Positions 1-9,480 of a DNA stretch of 64,000 nucleotides are shown in pieces (the stretch's first letter is position 1; each line of letters begins with the position of its first letter). Under the pieces are notes generated by a model. The model made no database searches and had not been told where the DNA came from. It was given only the letters and a program-made list of their open reading frames with translations. The translations under genes were made by a program, and so were the position numbers. Source of the stretch: Gemmatimonadaceae bacterium (GTDB lineage Bacteria > Gemmatimonadota > Gemmatimonadetes > Gemmatimonadales > Gemmatimonadaceae); assembly GCA_025934775.1 (NCBI GenBank), contig JAICWO010000012.1, positions 1-64,000 on the forward strand, written 5' to 3'.

Positions 1-9
1 GAGTGAACC

Positions 10-411
10 GTGCCGCACGTCGCGCCCTGGACGCCCGTCTTTCCCGCCGACACGCCCGCCGCGATACTCGGCGATCTTCCGTTCGAGGCCGGGACCACCT
101 CGTTCGCGATCCCGAACGCCGTGGTCCCTCCAGACGCCAGCGGCATTCTGGTGTTCGCGTGGGCCGCGCTGCGCGGGGTGAATCCGAGCGCCGCCTATTG
201 GCACGTGTCGTCCGGGCCGGCGGGATCGGATGCGGTCTTCTTCTCGCTGCTGGTCGCGGGCGACCCCGCGGGTGCGAGCGTCGTTTGCAACTCGCAGGAA
301 TTCTGGCTCCCCATGCCAGCCGATGGCGCGCTCACCGTCACGCTCGCCCCCAACGATCTCCCGTCGCCGGCCAACGAGGGCCAGCTCGAGATTCACGGTT
401 ACACGCGCTGA
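10..411 (+). CDS. Hypothetical small protein
   Basis: A 133-residue reading frame starting with GTG. An in-frame TGA lies at 4-6, so the gene cannot begin further left and this GTG is the first possible start; that TGA may be the stop of a gene outside the window. I recognise no family. The protein has no signal peptide and no membrane segment, a single cysteine, and alternating hydrophobic and polar stretches that suggest a beta-rich fold. It ends 33 bp before the cytochrome-like gene on the same strand, so the two may be co-transcribed. Confidence 0.6.
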   Translation: MPHVAPWTPVFPADTPAAILGDLPFEAGTTSFAIPNAVVPPDASGILVFAWAALRGVNPSAAYWHVSSGPAGSDAVFFSLLVAGDPAGASVVCNSQEFWLPMPADGALTVTLAPNDLPSPANEGQLEIHGYTR

Positions 412-444
412 GCAGTTCGTCCCTTCACTCCCAGGAGGCGCAGC

Positions 445-1941
445 ATGCGTATGAGAGTCGGTCTCGTCATCCCGTTGACGCTCGTTGCGGTGCTCGCGTT
501 CGTCTACGGTGCGGCGGCCAGCGCGAACGCGCGCGAGGCCGTCGTCCAGGCTCCGTCGGTGTACGTTCCGCCTCCGCCCGTGCGCACATATCCAACCACG
601 AACGCGCGCATTCAGGCTTGGGTCGCGCGCGACGCCATGGATTCGATTCGCGCGCACGGCTGGGACATCTGGCAGTCGATCACGTCGCGTACGGCCACCG
701 GACGGCCGGTCTGGCAGACGTGGTACTCGGGACACGAGTTGTTCGAGATGACGGGTCAGACGCGCATGCTGGCCCGGGCGGACGCGCGCGGGATGGTGCG
801 GTTCCACCCGCTCGCGCTTCCGCCCGGACACCGCCCGACACCGATGATGGCCGCGGTGAACGGCATTCCGTACGACGCCGCGGAGCGCACGTTCGCGTTC
901 AATCGATTCTCGCAGACGACCGCGCAGTTCGTCTGGAACAAGCGGCTCAACAACGGCAACACGCTTCGCGACACGCTCCTCGCGATGGTCGCGAAAGGCC
1001 TTCCGATCGCGCAGCGCGAGGTGCTGACCTCCGCCGACTCGACCGACGCCCAGTCGTTCGTCCTCAAGCCGGTGTTCCAGTTCATCTCGAGCACCGAAGT
1101 GACCGCGGTGCCCGTCTGGACCGGCTACGACACCGCGTCGACCTACACGCCCGGCAACCCGGTGCCGTCGCGTTGGCGTCACGCGATCGCCGTCGACCCG
1201 ACGGGCAAGTACAAGCTCGGCGACTCGATCACGATGGTGATCAACAACGAGCCGCCCGTGAAGCTGCCCGTCGTGCCGCTGAACCAGTTCTATTATATCA
1301 AAATTACAAAGGCGGACTCGGCGAGCTTCACGACGTTCGGCGCGGTCAACGGCGACTTCATCGGCACGGCGAACGACACGAGCGCCCAGGCCGTGTACAT
1401 GGCGGTGCGGCCCGGAAGCATCGGCCTCCTGATGGCGATGCACGTCACGGGGAAGGAGATCCCCAACTGGACGTGGCAGTCGTACTGGTGGACGCTCAAC
1501 CCCAGCGACTCGATGGGCTACGACCGTCCGAAGTCGATCCCGGCGCCGTGGAACCACTACGACATGACCGTCGCGTATGCGATGGTGCACGCGGACGGCT
1601 CGCAGTGGATCGCGTTCAACCCCTACCTCGAGACGAACCTCGGCGGACTCGTGCCCACCGGGGCGAACGGCGCCGATACCGTGGCGTGGACGGGCGTGAC
1701 GACGAACTGCATGTCCTGCCATCGGCGCGCGTCGATTGGCTGGGCGACCGTGGGGCAGAACATCATTCCCACGGGGCCGCCGTACGGGCCGGACATGAAC
1801 ATCGCGGCCGGCGACTCCGTCGTGTTCACGCAGCCGGTGCCGGGCGTGCCGGGGCGCGTGCCGCTGCTCAAGACCGATTTCCTGTGGTCCGTCGCGATTC
1901 GCGCATCGCAGCCGACGGCATCAGGGGCGCGACGGCCGTAG
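445..1941 (+). CDS. Secreted protein with CxxCH (cytochrome c-type) motif
   Basis: A 498-residue protein beginning with a clear signal peptide (M-R-M-R then a hydrophobic run to about residue 27). A strong Shine-Dalgarno AGGAGG sits just upstream of the ATG. Near residue 424 the sequence NCMSCHRR gives one CxxCH haem-attachment motif, so a periplasmic haem-binding protein is likely. The rest is a large domain I cannot name; no other CxxCH is seen. It may be an electron-transfer or oxidoreductase component, but no partner gene adjoins it. A short AT-rich codon run at 1291-1308 encodes Y-Y-I-K-I-T. The 3' side carries a long palindromic element. Existence of the gene is secure; function is only motif-level. 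Confidence 0.8.
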   Translation: MRMRVGLVIPLTLVAVLAFVYGAAASANAREAVVQAPSVYVPPPPVRTYPTTNARIQAWVARDAMDSIRAHGWDIWQSITSRTATGRPVWQTWYSGHELFEMTGQTRMLARADARGMVRFHPLALPPGHRPTPMMAAVNGIPYDAAERTFAFNRFSQTTAQFVWNKRLNNGNTLRDTLLAMVAKGLPIAQREVLTSADSTDAQSFVLKPVFQFISSTEVTAVPVWTGYDTASTYTPGNPVPSRWRHAIAVDPTGKYKLGDSITMVINNEPPVKLPVVPLNQFYYIKITKADSASFTTFGAVNGDFIGTANDTSAQAVYMAVRPGSIGLLMAMHVTGKEIPNWTWQSYWWTLNPSDSMGYDRPKSIPAPWNHYDMTVAYAMVHADGSQWIAFNPYLETNLGGLVPTGANGADTVAWTGVTTNCMSCHRRASIGWATVGQNIIPTGPPYGPDMNIAAGDSVVFTQPVPGVPGRVPLLKTDFLWSVAIRASQPTASGARRP

Positions 1942-2006
1942 CATTCGCGCTCGGTGCCCGAGGTCGTTCGCGCCGTGCTCTGCGGGCGTGCTCGGCGGGC
2001 GTGCTC

Positions 2007-2096
2007 GGGGTGGGACGTCACTCCGCGCGACGAGGCAGAACTGACACTGATCGTGTCAGTTCTGCCATCCGCTCGCGCTGCATGACATCCCACCCC
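2007..2096. repeat. Palindromic repeat element, copy 1
   Basis: The core is a perfect 14-bp stem: GGCAGAACTGACAC at 2034-2047 pairs with 2053-2066 across a 5-nt loop. Outer arms 2007-2020 and 2083-2096 (GGGGTGGGACGTCA and its near-exact complement) extend the palindrome to 90 nt. The same core recurs at about 29.7 kb and, inverted, at 29.95 kb. It lies 3' of a plus-strand gene facing a minus-strand gene. No T-tract follows, so a simple intrinsic terminator is unlikely. A REP-like interspersed element is the best description. Confidence 0.8.
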
Positions 2097-2134
2097 TGCG
2101 CGCGTCGTGCGGTCTTTCCGCAAAGCGCCGCGCG

Positions 2135-2199
2135 CATCGGCCGCGTGCATCGGCCGCGTGCATCGGCCGCGCACGTCGGCCGCGCACGTCGGCCGCGAT
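2135..2199. repeat. 13-bp tandem repeat, five units
   Basis: Five head-to-tail 13-mers with consensus CRTCGGCCGCGYR occupy 2135-2199. The first two units are identical and the later ones drift at two or three positions. The array lies just downstream of palindrome copy 1. No coding function is apparent. Confidence 0.8.
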
Positions 2200-2389
2200 C
2201 ATTTCGGGCGCACGCGCGTGATGCGCAACGTCGACTGTGCGGCGCATTGACGTCGTGATCGTGCGCGATGGTCGGGGCGCGGCGCCGGAAGGGGCCGCCG
2301 CCGGGCAACTCCGCGATGCGCGAGCTCCGCTCTCTCAACGCGCGCAGCGGCGCGTCACTCGATACTCGCGCTCACGTCGTTCGAGTCTG

Positions 2390-3301
2390 CTACGGCGCGA
2401 ACGGCGTTTCGGTCTCGACGGCTTTCCAGGCCTTGGCCACTCGCTCGGTCGGCAGCCATGTGGTCGGATAGTTCGGCGGCCGCGTAGCGCCGGCCGCGCG
2501 AATCTCTTTCGTGTGCGGGTCCGCGATCCAGCCCGCCCGTTCGTCGATCGTCCTCAGCGCGCCCGACGCCGAGTCGAGGCGCATCGGCAGCACGTCGTCG
2601 AAGAATGCGATCGACATGTCCTTCGACCGCCCGACGATGTGCGTCGCGGCCGGCTCGTTGACGAGCGCCCACAGCGCGCCGCCGCGCCGATTCACCGCGA
2701 AGAGACCCGTGATCGTCTCCACGCGCTGCTCCAGATCTTTGCCGCCGATGAAGAGCAGGGCCGGGATGTGGCGCGTGGCGCGCGGCGTGAGCGCGGTGTA
2801 GTAGATGCCGCCCTTGTTGACGACGAACGCGATCACGCGCTCGGGTTTCCATGCGGCGAACTCGTAATCGAACTGCCCGCCGGCCGACATTCCCCACATG
2901 AGCAGGGGCGCGGCGGCCATTTCGGGATGGTGGCCGCGGTCGGCAAAGCGCGCGATTGCGTCGAGGAGCGCCTGTCCGGATCCCTGCGAGACATTTACAT
3001 AATTCTCAATAAAGCCCTGATCGTGCGGCTTGTCCGTGAATCGGCAGGCGACGATCGCGGCATCGTGGCGCGCGGCGAACGCTTGCCAGGCGGAATCCTG
3101 CGCCATGGCGCGGCCGTCGCCGTTGGAGCCCGGGACGAGGACGAGTACTTCGCGGATGTGCCCGACCCCCGGCGGCGTCCAGAGGCGAAATTGCGCGACG
3201 TCGTAGTTCACCCCCGGCGGCAGCGAATCGTCGAGCGTTTGTGCCGGCAGCGCCCACGGGAGCGCGAGCGCCGCTGCCGTGGCGAGCGAGATCGGTCGCA
3301 T
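2390..3301 (-). CDS. Secreted alpha/beta hydrolase
   Basis: A 303-residue exported protein. The start at 3301 gives a clean signal peptide (M-R-P-I-S-L, hydrophobic core, then A-L-P-A-Q); in-frame extension further upstream would bury it. The pattern is an alpha/beta hydrolase of the esterase/dienelactone type: an LVLVPGSNGDG segment near the N-terminus (oxyanion-hole region) and the nucleophile elbow W-G-M-S-A-G-G near residue 148. Substrate is unknown; a periplasmic esterase or peptidase role is inferred. It is divergent from the kinase gene at 3465, sharing a 163-bp upstream region. Confidence 0.8.
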   Translation of the reverse strand: MRPISLATAAALALPWALPAQTLDDSLPPGVNYDVAQFRLWTPPGVGHIREVLVLVPGSNGDGRAMAQDSAWQAFAARHDAAIVACRFTDKPHDQGFIENYVNVSQGSGQALLDAIARFADRGHHPEMAAAPLLMWGMSAGGQFDYEFAAWKPERVIAFVVNKGGIYYTALTPRATRHIPALLFIGGKDLEQRVETITGLFAVNRRGGALWALVNEPAATHIVGRSKDMSIAFFDDVLPMRLDSASGALRTIDERAGWIADPHTKEIRAAGATRPPNYPTTWLPTERVAKAWKAVETETPFAP

Positions 3302-3464
3302 GATCGAGCCTTGGTCGAGTGAGGTCGGCGGCGGATTCCGTGGCGGCGGCTCACCGTGGCGCGCCGAACCGCGTCCATGCGTGGAATCTGCGCCGTCCGT
3401 CCCTGCGCGGGCAACTCGCCGCGTGCCGCTAGCCGCCGTCTCCGCCAATCGATAGTTTCGCCCG

Positions 3465-6400
3465 ATGTCCGACCTCCGCGACCAGGTCCAAGAGTCCCTC
3501 GGCGCGCACTATTCCATCGACCGCGAGCTCGGCGGCGGCGGCATGTCGCGCGTGTTCGTCGCGCACGACCAGACGCTCCGCCGCGACGTCGTCGTCAAAG
3601 TGCTGCCGCCCGACCTGATCGCCGGGGTGAACCTCGAGCGTTTTCGCCGCGAGATTCTGGTCGCCGCGGGTCTTCAGCATCCGCACATCGTCCCCGTCCT
3701 GAGCTCGGGCGAAACGGACGGGCTGCCGTGGTTCACGATGCCGTTCGTACAGGGCGAATCGCTGCGCGAGCGCCTCAAGCGCGGCCCGCTCCCGATCGCC
3801 GAAGCCGTCCAGATCATGCGCGAGGTGGCCAAGGCGCTCGCCTACGCGCACGAGCGCGGCGTGGTGCATCGCGACATCAAGCCCGACAACGTGCTGATGA
3901 CCGGCGGCACCGCCGTCGTTACTGATTTTGGTATTGCAAAAGCCTTATCGGCGTCGCGGACCGCGGAGAGCCCGGGTGCCACGCGCGGGCAGTTGACGCA
4001 GATGGGCATGTCGATCGGGACGCCGACGTACATGGCGCCGGAGCAGGCCGCGGCGGACCCCGACACCGACGCGCGCGCCGATCTCTACGCCTTCGGCTGC
4101 ATGGCGTACGAGCTGCTCGCCGGCCGGCCGCCGTTCGTCGGCATGCCGCCGCAGAGGCTGCTGGCCGCGCACATGAGCGAGCGTCCGCAGCCCGTCGCCG
4201 AGCTGCGACGCGACACGCCGCCGCTCCTCGCGGAGCTCGTGATGCACTGCCTCGAGAAGGAGCCGGCGAAGCGGCCGGCGAGCGCCGCCGACGTGGTGCG
4301 GCTCCTCGACGTGGCGACGACGACGAGCGGCAGCGCCGCCGCGGCGTCCGCGGTGCTCCTCGGCGGGCGCGTGTCGCTGCCCGCGGCGCTCCTGGTGTGG
4401 GCGGTGGTGCTCGGCGCGGCGTGGATTCTCGCCAAAGCCGCGATCGTGGGCATCGGGCTTCCGAGTTGGGTGTTGCCGGGCGCGCTGATCGTCGCCGGCC
4501 TCGGATTGCCGGCCATTCTCTTCACCGCGTTCGTTCAACAGACGGCGCGGAGCGCGCTCACCCGCACGCCGACGCTCACGCCCGGCGGCACCATGGCGCC
4601 GCAGGGCACGATGGCGACGATCGCCGTCAAGGCGAGCCCGCACGTGAGTTGGCGCCGCACGACGCGCGGCGGGATTCTCGCGTTTGGCGCGTTCGTGCTG
4701 GTCGTCGCCGCGTTCATGGCCATGCGCGCACTCGGGATCGGTCCCGCGGGGTCGCTGCTCGCGTCGGGCCGCATCAGCGCCAAGGAACCGCTGCTCGTCA
4801 CCGATTTCACCGTGCACGGCGGCGATTCCACGCTCGCGACGATCGTGTCCGAGGCGGTGCGGTCGAGCCTCTCGCAATCGAGCACGATCACGCTCGTGCC
4901 GCCCGCGCGCGTGGCGAGCACGCTCGCGCTGATGCAGAAGCCGGCGACGTCGCGTCTCGATCTCGCGCTCGCGCGCGACGTCGCGCAGCGCCAGGGCGTC
5001 AAGGCGATCGTCGACGGGGACGTGAGCGCGCTCGGCAGCGGCTTCGTCGTCGCGGTGCGACTCGTCACGGCCGATTCGGCGCGCGTGCTCGCCGCGGTGC
5101 AGCAGGCGGTGGACGGTCCCAAGGAGCTCATCGCCGCCGTGGATGCGATCGGACGCGAGCTGCGCGGCAAACTCGGCGAGTCGCTCAGATCGGTGCAGAA
5201 CGCGCCGAGTCTCGAGCAGGTGACGACACCGTCCGTCGAGGCGCTCCGTGCGTACTCGGAGGGGGCGCGCGCGTACGACATGGAGGGCGACTACCCGATG
5301 GCGATCGCGCGGCTCAGGGACGCCGTCGCGATCGATTCGGGGTTCGCGATGGCGTGGCGCAAGCTCGGTTCGGTCTACAACGCCGCCGGCTACTCGACGG
5401 CGACGGCGGATTCCGTATTGGAACGCGCATATCACTTTCGTGATCGCCTCACCAGGCACGAACGGTTGATGACGATCGCGTCGTATTACTTCATCGGCCC
5501 CGGCCAGGATCGCGTGAAGGCAATGGCGGCCGACGAACAGCTCGTCGCAGAGGGCGACACCGCGATGGCCGGCGTGAACCTCTCGCTTCAGGAAGACAGC
5601 CGCCGGCATTTCGCGCGAGCCGATTCGCTGCTCCGGGCGGCGGTCCGGCTGAACGGCGCCAGCATCGCGTACGTCGATCTGGCGTCCACCCTCGTGAATG
5701 CCGGGCAATACCGGCAGGCTCTCGCGACGCTGGACGAAGCGACGAAGCGGTATCCGTCGCCGAGCGGACACGCCGGCGCGCAGTACTTTCGCGGCGGCGT
5801 GCTCGCGGACGGTGGAGACTACGATGCCTCCGAGGCGGTCGCCGATTCGCTCGCACACGGCTCGATTGCCACCGGGGCCGCGGGCGGCAACTACGGGCTG
5901 GCCATGCTCGACGGCGCGCGCGGCCGCATCTCCCGCATGCCGTCCGCGCTCGCGGCGAGCGCCGCCGCCACGCCGGCCGGCGCGCGCCGCGCGCCGCTGC
6001 TCGATTCGATCGCGATTTCGCTGAGCGACGTGACGGAATCCGGGCAGTCGGCCCGCGCCGTGCGCCGCGTGGAAGAGGCGCTCGCGGTCACACCGTTCGC
6101 GAAGATCGCGCCGCAGGACCGCGATTACATCGAGACGGCCATGATGTACGCCCGCGCGGGTCAGCCGGACAAGGCCAAGGCGGTCCTCGCGCTCCGTGCC
6201 GCCGACAAGAGCGATACGGCGCGCTGGCGGGCGCAGACGCCGTATCTCCATCGGGCGATGGCGGAGATCGCGATCGCCGAGCACCGGCCCAAGGACGCCA
6301 TATCAGAGTTCTGGAAGGGCGACTCGCTCCCCGACGGGCCCGTCGACGACTGCGCGCCGTGCACGTACGCCGGCCTCGCCGTGGCGTACGACAAGGCGGG

Positions 6401-6662
6401 CATCGCCGACTCGGCGATCGTGTACTTCGAGAAATACTTCACGACGCCGTCGTGGTCGCGGATTGTCAGCGTGGATTTTTTCGAGCGCGGCCCGGCGGCG
6501 CAGCGGCTCGGCGAGTTGTACGAAGCGAAAGGCGACCGGGCGAACGCGACGAAGTATTATGAGATGTTCGTGAATCTGTGGAGGAACGCGGATCCGGAGC
6601 TGCAGCCGCGGGTGAACGACGTGAAGCAGCGGCTGGCGCGGATGGAGAAGACGAGGGGGTGA
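3465..6662 (+). CDS. Membrane Ser/Thr protein kinase with TolB-like and TPR region
   Basis: A 1065-residue Hanks-type kinase. Catalytic features are complete: glycine loop G23-G-G-G-M-S-R-V, lysine K45, catalytic loop HRDIKPDN (H about 134) and DFG at about 154, followed by GTPTYMAPEQ. The kinase domain spans about residues 15-275. Hydrophobic stretches near 305-360 and 405-425 should place the rest outside the cytoplasm. That remainder has a TolB/CsgG-like segment (about 445-585, LLVTDFTVHGGDSTLAT onward) and then TPR-like helical repeats to the C-terminus. The layout suggests a receptor kinase whose exported part binds a protein or ligand. It converges on the SNF2 gene with 12 bp between stops. 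The DFG region is encoded by an AT-rich codon island (3918-3947). Confidence 0.92.
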   Translation: MSDLRDQVQESLGAHYSIDRELGGGGMSRVFVAHDQTLRRDVVVKVLPPDLIAGVNLERFRREILVAAGLQHPHIVPVLSSGETDGLPWFTMPFVQGESLRERLKRGPLPIAEAVQIMREVAKALAYAHERGVVHRDIKPDNVLMTGGTAVVTDFGIAKALSASRTAESPGATRGQLTQMGMSIGTPTYMAPEQAAADPDTDARADLYAFGCMAYELLAGRPPFVGMPPQRLLAAHMSERPQPVAELRRDTPPLLAELVMHCLEKEPAKRPASAADVVRLLDVATTTSGSAAAASAVLLGGRVSLPAALLVWAVVLGAAWILAKAAIVGIGLPSWVLPGALIVAGLGLPAILFTAFVQQTARSALTRTPTLTPGGTMAPQGTMATIAVKASPHVSWRRTTRGGILAFGAFVLVVAAFMAMRALGIGPAGSLLASGRISAKEPLLVTDFTVHGGDSTLATIVSEAVRSSLSQSSTITLVPPARVASTLALMQKPATSRLDLALARDVAQRQGVKAIVDGDVSALGSGFVVAVRLVTADSARVLAAVQQAVDGPKELIAAVDAIGRELRGKLGESLRSVQNAPSLEQVTTPSVEALRAYSEGARAYDMEGDYPMAIARLRDAVAIDSGFAMAWRKLGSVYNAAGYSTATADSVLERAYHFRDRLTRHERLMTIASYYFIGPGQDRVKAMAADEQLVAEGDTAMAGVNLSLQEDSRRHFARADSLLRAAVRLNGASIAYVDLASTLVNAGQYRQALATLDEATKRYPSPSGHAGAQYFRGGVLADGGDYDASEAVADSLAHGSIATGAAGGNYGLAMLDGARGRISRMPSALAASAAATPAGARRAPLLDSIAISLSDVTESGQSARAVRRVEEALAVTPFAKIAPQDRDYIETAMMYARAGQPDKAKAVLALRAADKSDTARWRAQTPYLHRAMAEIAIAEHRPKDAISEFWKGDSLPDGPVDDCAPCTYAGLAVAYDKAGIADSAIVYFEKYFTTPSWSRIVSVDFFERGPAAQRLGELYEAKGDRANATKYYEMFVNLWRNADPELQPRVNDVKQRLARMEKTRG

Positions 6663-6674
6663 GCGCGGCGCGCC

Positions 6675-9476
6675 TCACGGCGCCAGCAGCATCTCCAGCT
6701 CTTCGCGCCCGATGCCCGACAACACGCCCTGATCCGCGCCGAGGATGGCGTCGGCGAGCGTGCGCTTGGAGGCCTGGAGCTCGAGCACCTTCTCCTCGAT
6801 CGTCCCGCGCGCCACGAGTCGCGTGGCGATCACTCGCCGCGTCTGCCCGATGCGATGCGCGCGATCGATCGCCTGCGCCTCGACGGCGGGATTCCACCAG
6901 GGATCGAGCAGATAGACGTAGTCGGCGGCGGTCAGGTTGAGCCCGTGGCCGCCGGCTTTGAGACTGATCAGAAAGACGGGCGGCCCGTCGGCGGATTGGA
7001 AGTGATCCACGCGTTGGGCGCGATCGCGCGTGCTGCCGTCGAGATACTCGAAGGCGAGCTCCGCGGCGTCGAGGCGGCGTCGGACGAGCGTGAGGAAACT
7101 CGTAAACTGCGAGAAGACGACGGCCTTGTGCCCCTCCTCCGCGATCTCCTGGAGTGACGGGATGAGCGCGTCGAGCTTGGCGCTGGGCAGGTCGGGCCGC
7201 GAGTGGTCGACCAGCACCGGGTGGCATGCTGCCTGGCGCAGGCGCAGCAGCGCCTCGAGGATGTGCATGCGCGCCCGGTCGACGCCGGTGCGGTCGATCT
7301 CGTCGAAGATCGTGCGCCGCGTCGCCGCGAGGAGCTCGGCGTAGAAGGCGCGTTGCGCCGGCTCCATCTCGACGTAGAGCGTCTGCTCGATCCGTTCCGG
7401 CAGCTCCGGCGCGACCTGGTCCTTGGTGCGGCGAAGGATGAGCGGACGCAGCGCGCGCCGGAGCGTGTCGCGCATCGCGTCGGCGCCCTCCTCCTCGACG
7501 GCGTCGGTCGCGAGATCCGCCAGCAGCCCGAAGGTCGAGGCGCTGCCGAGCATTCCTGGATTCAAGAAATCGAAGATGCTCCAGAGCTCCTGGAGGCGGT
7601 TCTCGATCGGGGTGCCGCTGAGCGCCAGGCGGTGGCGGGCGCGCAGGAGACGCGCCGCCTTCGCGGACGCGGTGCGTGCGTTCTTGATCGCCTGCGCCTC
7701 GTCGAGAATGGCGTACTCGAAGTCCAGCGCGCGCAGCGCGTCGATGTCGGCGCGCAGCGTGCCATAGGTCGTGAGCACCACGTCGACGCGAGTCGGATCG
7801 ATGTCGTCCAGCCGGCGACGCGGTCCGCTGAAGTCGAGCACCCGCAGCGACGGCGTGAACCGCGCGGCCTCGCGCATCCAGTTGAACACGAGCGATCGCG
7901 GCACGACGACGATCGACGGCCGGCTCGAGGCTCCGCGCCGCGCGTCGAGCAGCGCGAGGACCTGCACCGTCTTCCCGAGCCCCATGTCATCGGCGAGGCA
8001 GCCGCCGAGCCCGAACTCCCGGAGAAAGAGCAGCCATCCCAGCCCCTCGCGCTGGTACTCGCGAAGCGATCCGGTGAAGCTCGGGGCGGGATCCGCCGGC
8101 GCGATGCCCTCGAAGTCCCGCAGCCGCGCGCGGGCGTTGAGAAATGTCTCATCGAGCGACGCTTCGGGCAGCGTCGCGACGAGCGCGTCGAGCAGACCGA
8201 TCTGCGATCGCGTGAATCGCGCCGCGTCCGCGGTCAGGCGGCCGGCCGCGAGGGCCGGCGCGAATCGCGCGAGCCATTCCACCGGCACGAGTCCCTCGCT
8301 GCCGTCGGAGAGCGTGACCGTCGCCTGCCGCTTGCGGAGCGCGTCGAGGAGCATCGGCAGCGTCGCGTGCGCGCCGTCGTAATCGATCACGAGATCGAGA
8401 TCGAACCAGTCGATGCCCGACCGCACCTCGGCGCGCGCGATGCCGTGTGGCCGGTAGCGGCGGCCGCTCGTCTCCACGCGCCAGCCGGCACGTACGAGAT
8501 CGAGGACGAGCGGCGCGAGCTTCGACTTGGGCGTCGTGTATCGCGGCGCGCCGGGGGCCGAGTCGATCGACACGCGCGCGCCGGAGGCGAGGAGGTGTTC
8601 GCGCGCCGCGTGCTCCGCCTCGAAGTCGCGGTGATACCGGGTGAGCGTCGTCTTGTCGAACAACGTCGGCCGCGGGTCGTCCGCGCCGACGCGCGCGGCG
8701 CCGTACTGGAAGCCGAGCGCGAACGTCGGCGCCGAATGCTTCCATGCGGAGAGATCCTGCGCGATCGAGATCCACGGGCTCGGCCCCGTTCGCCGATCGT
8801 CGATCGAGACGTCGGGCGGCAGCGTGACCGCCGGTCCGCGCGGCATCGCGTACAGCATCGCGAGCAGCTCGCCGAGCTCGCCTTCGGCGAGCGGCACGCG
8901 CGGAACGTGGCGCAGCGTGAGCGCGAGGCCGTACGCCCCGCCGTGATCGAAGGGAGCGAGAGTGTTCTTTATATAGAGAACGCCAGACGGATGGAGCAGT
9001 GCCGGCGCGGCGATCGGCATCGTCCGCTCGCCGCGCGTCAACCGGCCGGTGAGCGTGTACGAGCCGCCGCGGGACGGTTCGACCGTGAGCGCGAGCCGCC
9101 ACGGATCGTCGTCCCATCGCGCCGCATTGGCCGGCCACGCGGTCCCGGAAACGCGGACGCGGCACCGCCCCGTGTCGCACATGGCGGCGATCGTTCGGCC
9201 TGCGTCGGCGGCGGGAATCAGGAAATCGCGTGGAAGCGGAAGTCTTCCGGCGCGATAGAGATCGATGCGCGCGCCGAGCAGCGTGCGCGCGATCTCGCGG
9301 TCGGCCGCGTCGCGAACCTCGAGCCACGCGTCCGCCGTGAGGTCCAGCGTCCTGAGCTCGCTCGTGCCGCTGGAGGGCGCAGCCGTCTCGATCGCGACGT
9401 CGACGAGGACACCATCGGCCTCGGGATGCGCCGCGGGATCGATGATGTAGACGAGTCGCGGATTTGCGTCCCGCAT
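6675..9476 (-). CDS. SNF2/HepA-family DEAD-like helicase
   Basis: A 933-residue SWI2/SNF2 ATPase, likely cytoplasmic and acting on DNA-protein or RNA polymerase complexes. The C-terminal half has the helicase core: DDMGLGKT (motif I, about residue 495), DEAQ (motif II, in ILDEAQAIKN), LSGTPIENRLQELWS (motif III), then the second RecA lobe with VVFSQFTSFL, LKAGGHGLNLT and AIDRAHRIGQTR (motif VI). The N-terminal 440 residues are a family-specific region without clear motifs. I chose ATG at 9476: it lies 4 nt after the stop of a small upstream frame, while the in-frame alternative at 9509 is TTG. Neither start has a clear ribosome binding site. Confidence 0.9.
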   Translation of the reverse strand: MRDANPRLVYIIDPAAHPEADGVLVDVAIETAAPSSGTSELRTLDLTADAWLEVRDAADREIARTLLGARIDLYRAGRLPLPRDFLIPAADAGRTIAAMCDTGRCRVRVSGTAWPANAARWDDDPWRLALTVEPSRGGSYTLTGRLTRGERTMPIAAPALLHPSGVLYIKNTLAPFDHGGAYGLALTLRHVPRVPLAEGELGELLAMLYAMPRGPAVTLPPDVSIDDRRTGPSPWISIAQDLSAWKHSAPTFALGFQYGAARVGADDPRPTLFDKTTLTRYHRDFEAEHAAREHLLASGARVSIDSAPGAPRYTTPKSKLAPLVLDLVRAGWRVETSGRRYRPHGIARAEVRSGIDWFDLDLVIDYDGAHATLPMLLDALRKRQATVTLSDGSEGLVPVEWLARFAPALAAGRLTADAARFTRSQIGLLDALVATLPEASLDETFLNARARLRDFEGIAPADPAPSFTGSLREYQREGLGWLLFLREFGLGGCLADDMGLGKTVQVLALLDARRGASSRPSIVVVPRSLVFNWMREAARFTPSLRVLDFSGPRRRLDDIDPTRVDVVLTTYGTLRADIDALRALDFEYAILDEAQAIKNARTASAKAARLLRARHRLALSGTPIENRLQELWSIFDFLNPGMLGSASTFGLLADLATDAVEEEGADAMRDTLRRALRPLILRRTKDQVAPELPERIEQTLYVEMEPAQRAFYAELLAATRRTIFDEIDRTGVDRARMHILEALLRLRQAACHPVLVDHSRPDLPSAKLDALIPSLQEIAEEGHKAVVFSQFTSFLTLVRRRLDAAELAFEYLDGSTRDRAQRVDHFQSADGPPVFLISLKAGGHGLNLTAADYVYLLDPWWNPAVEAQAIDRAHRIGQTRRVIATRLVARGTIEEKVLELQASKRTLADAILGADQGVLSGIGREELEMLLAP

Positions 9477-9480
9477 CCGA

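Larger units (their letters stand above)
1942..2389. other. Repeat-rich intergenic region
   Basis: This 448-bp stretch separates two convergent genes. I find no convincing gene in it. It holds GTGCTC-containing short repeats (about 1974-2006), a 90-nt palindrome (2007-2096) and a 13-bp tandem array (2135-2199). The remainder, 2200-2389, is GC-rich with no recognisable signal. Confidence 0.6.

Noticed and set aside
3-2258. Very long open frame covering the small hypothetical and cytochrome-like genes
   Set aside because: It lacks protein-like composition (Arg/Ala/Gly/Ser-rich), and the overlapping gene has a signal peptide and a strong ribosome binding site. It is a by-product of high GC.
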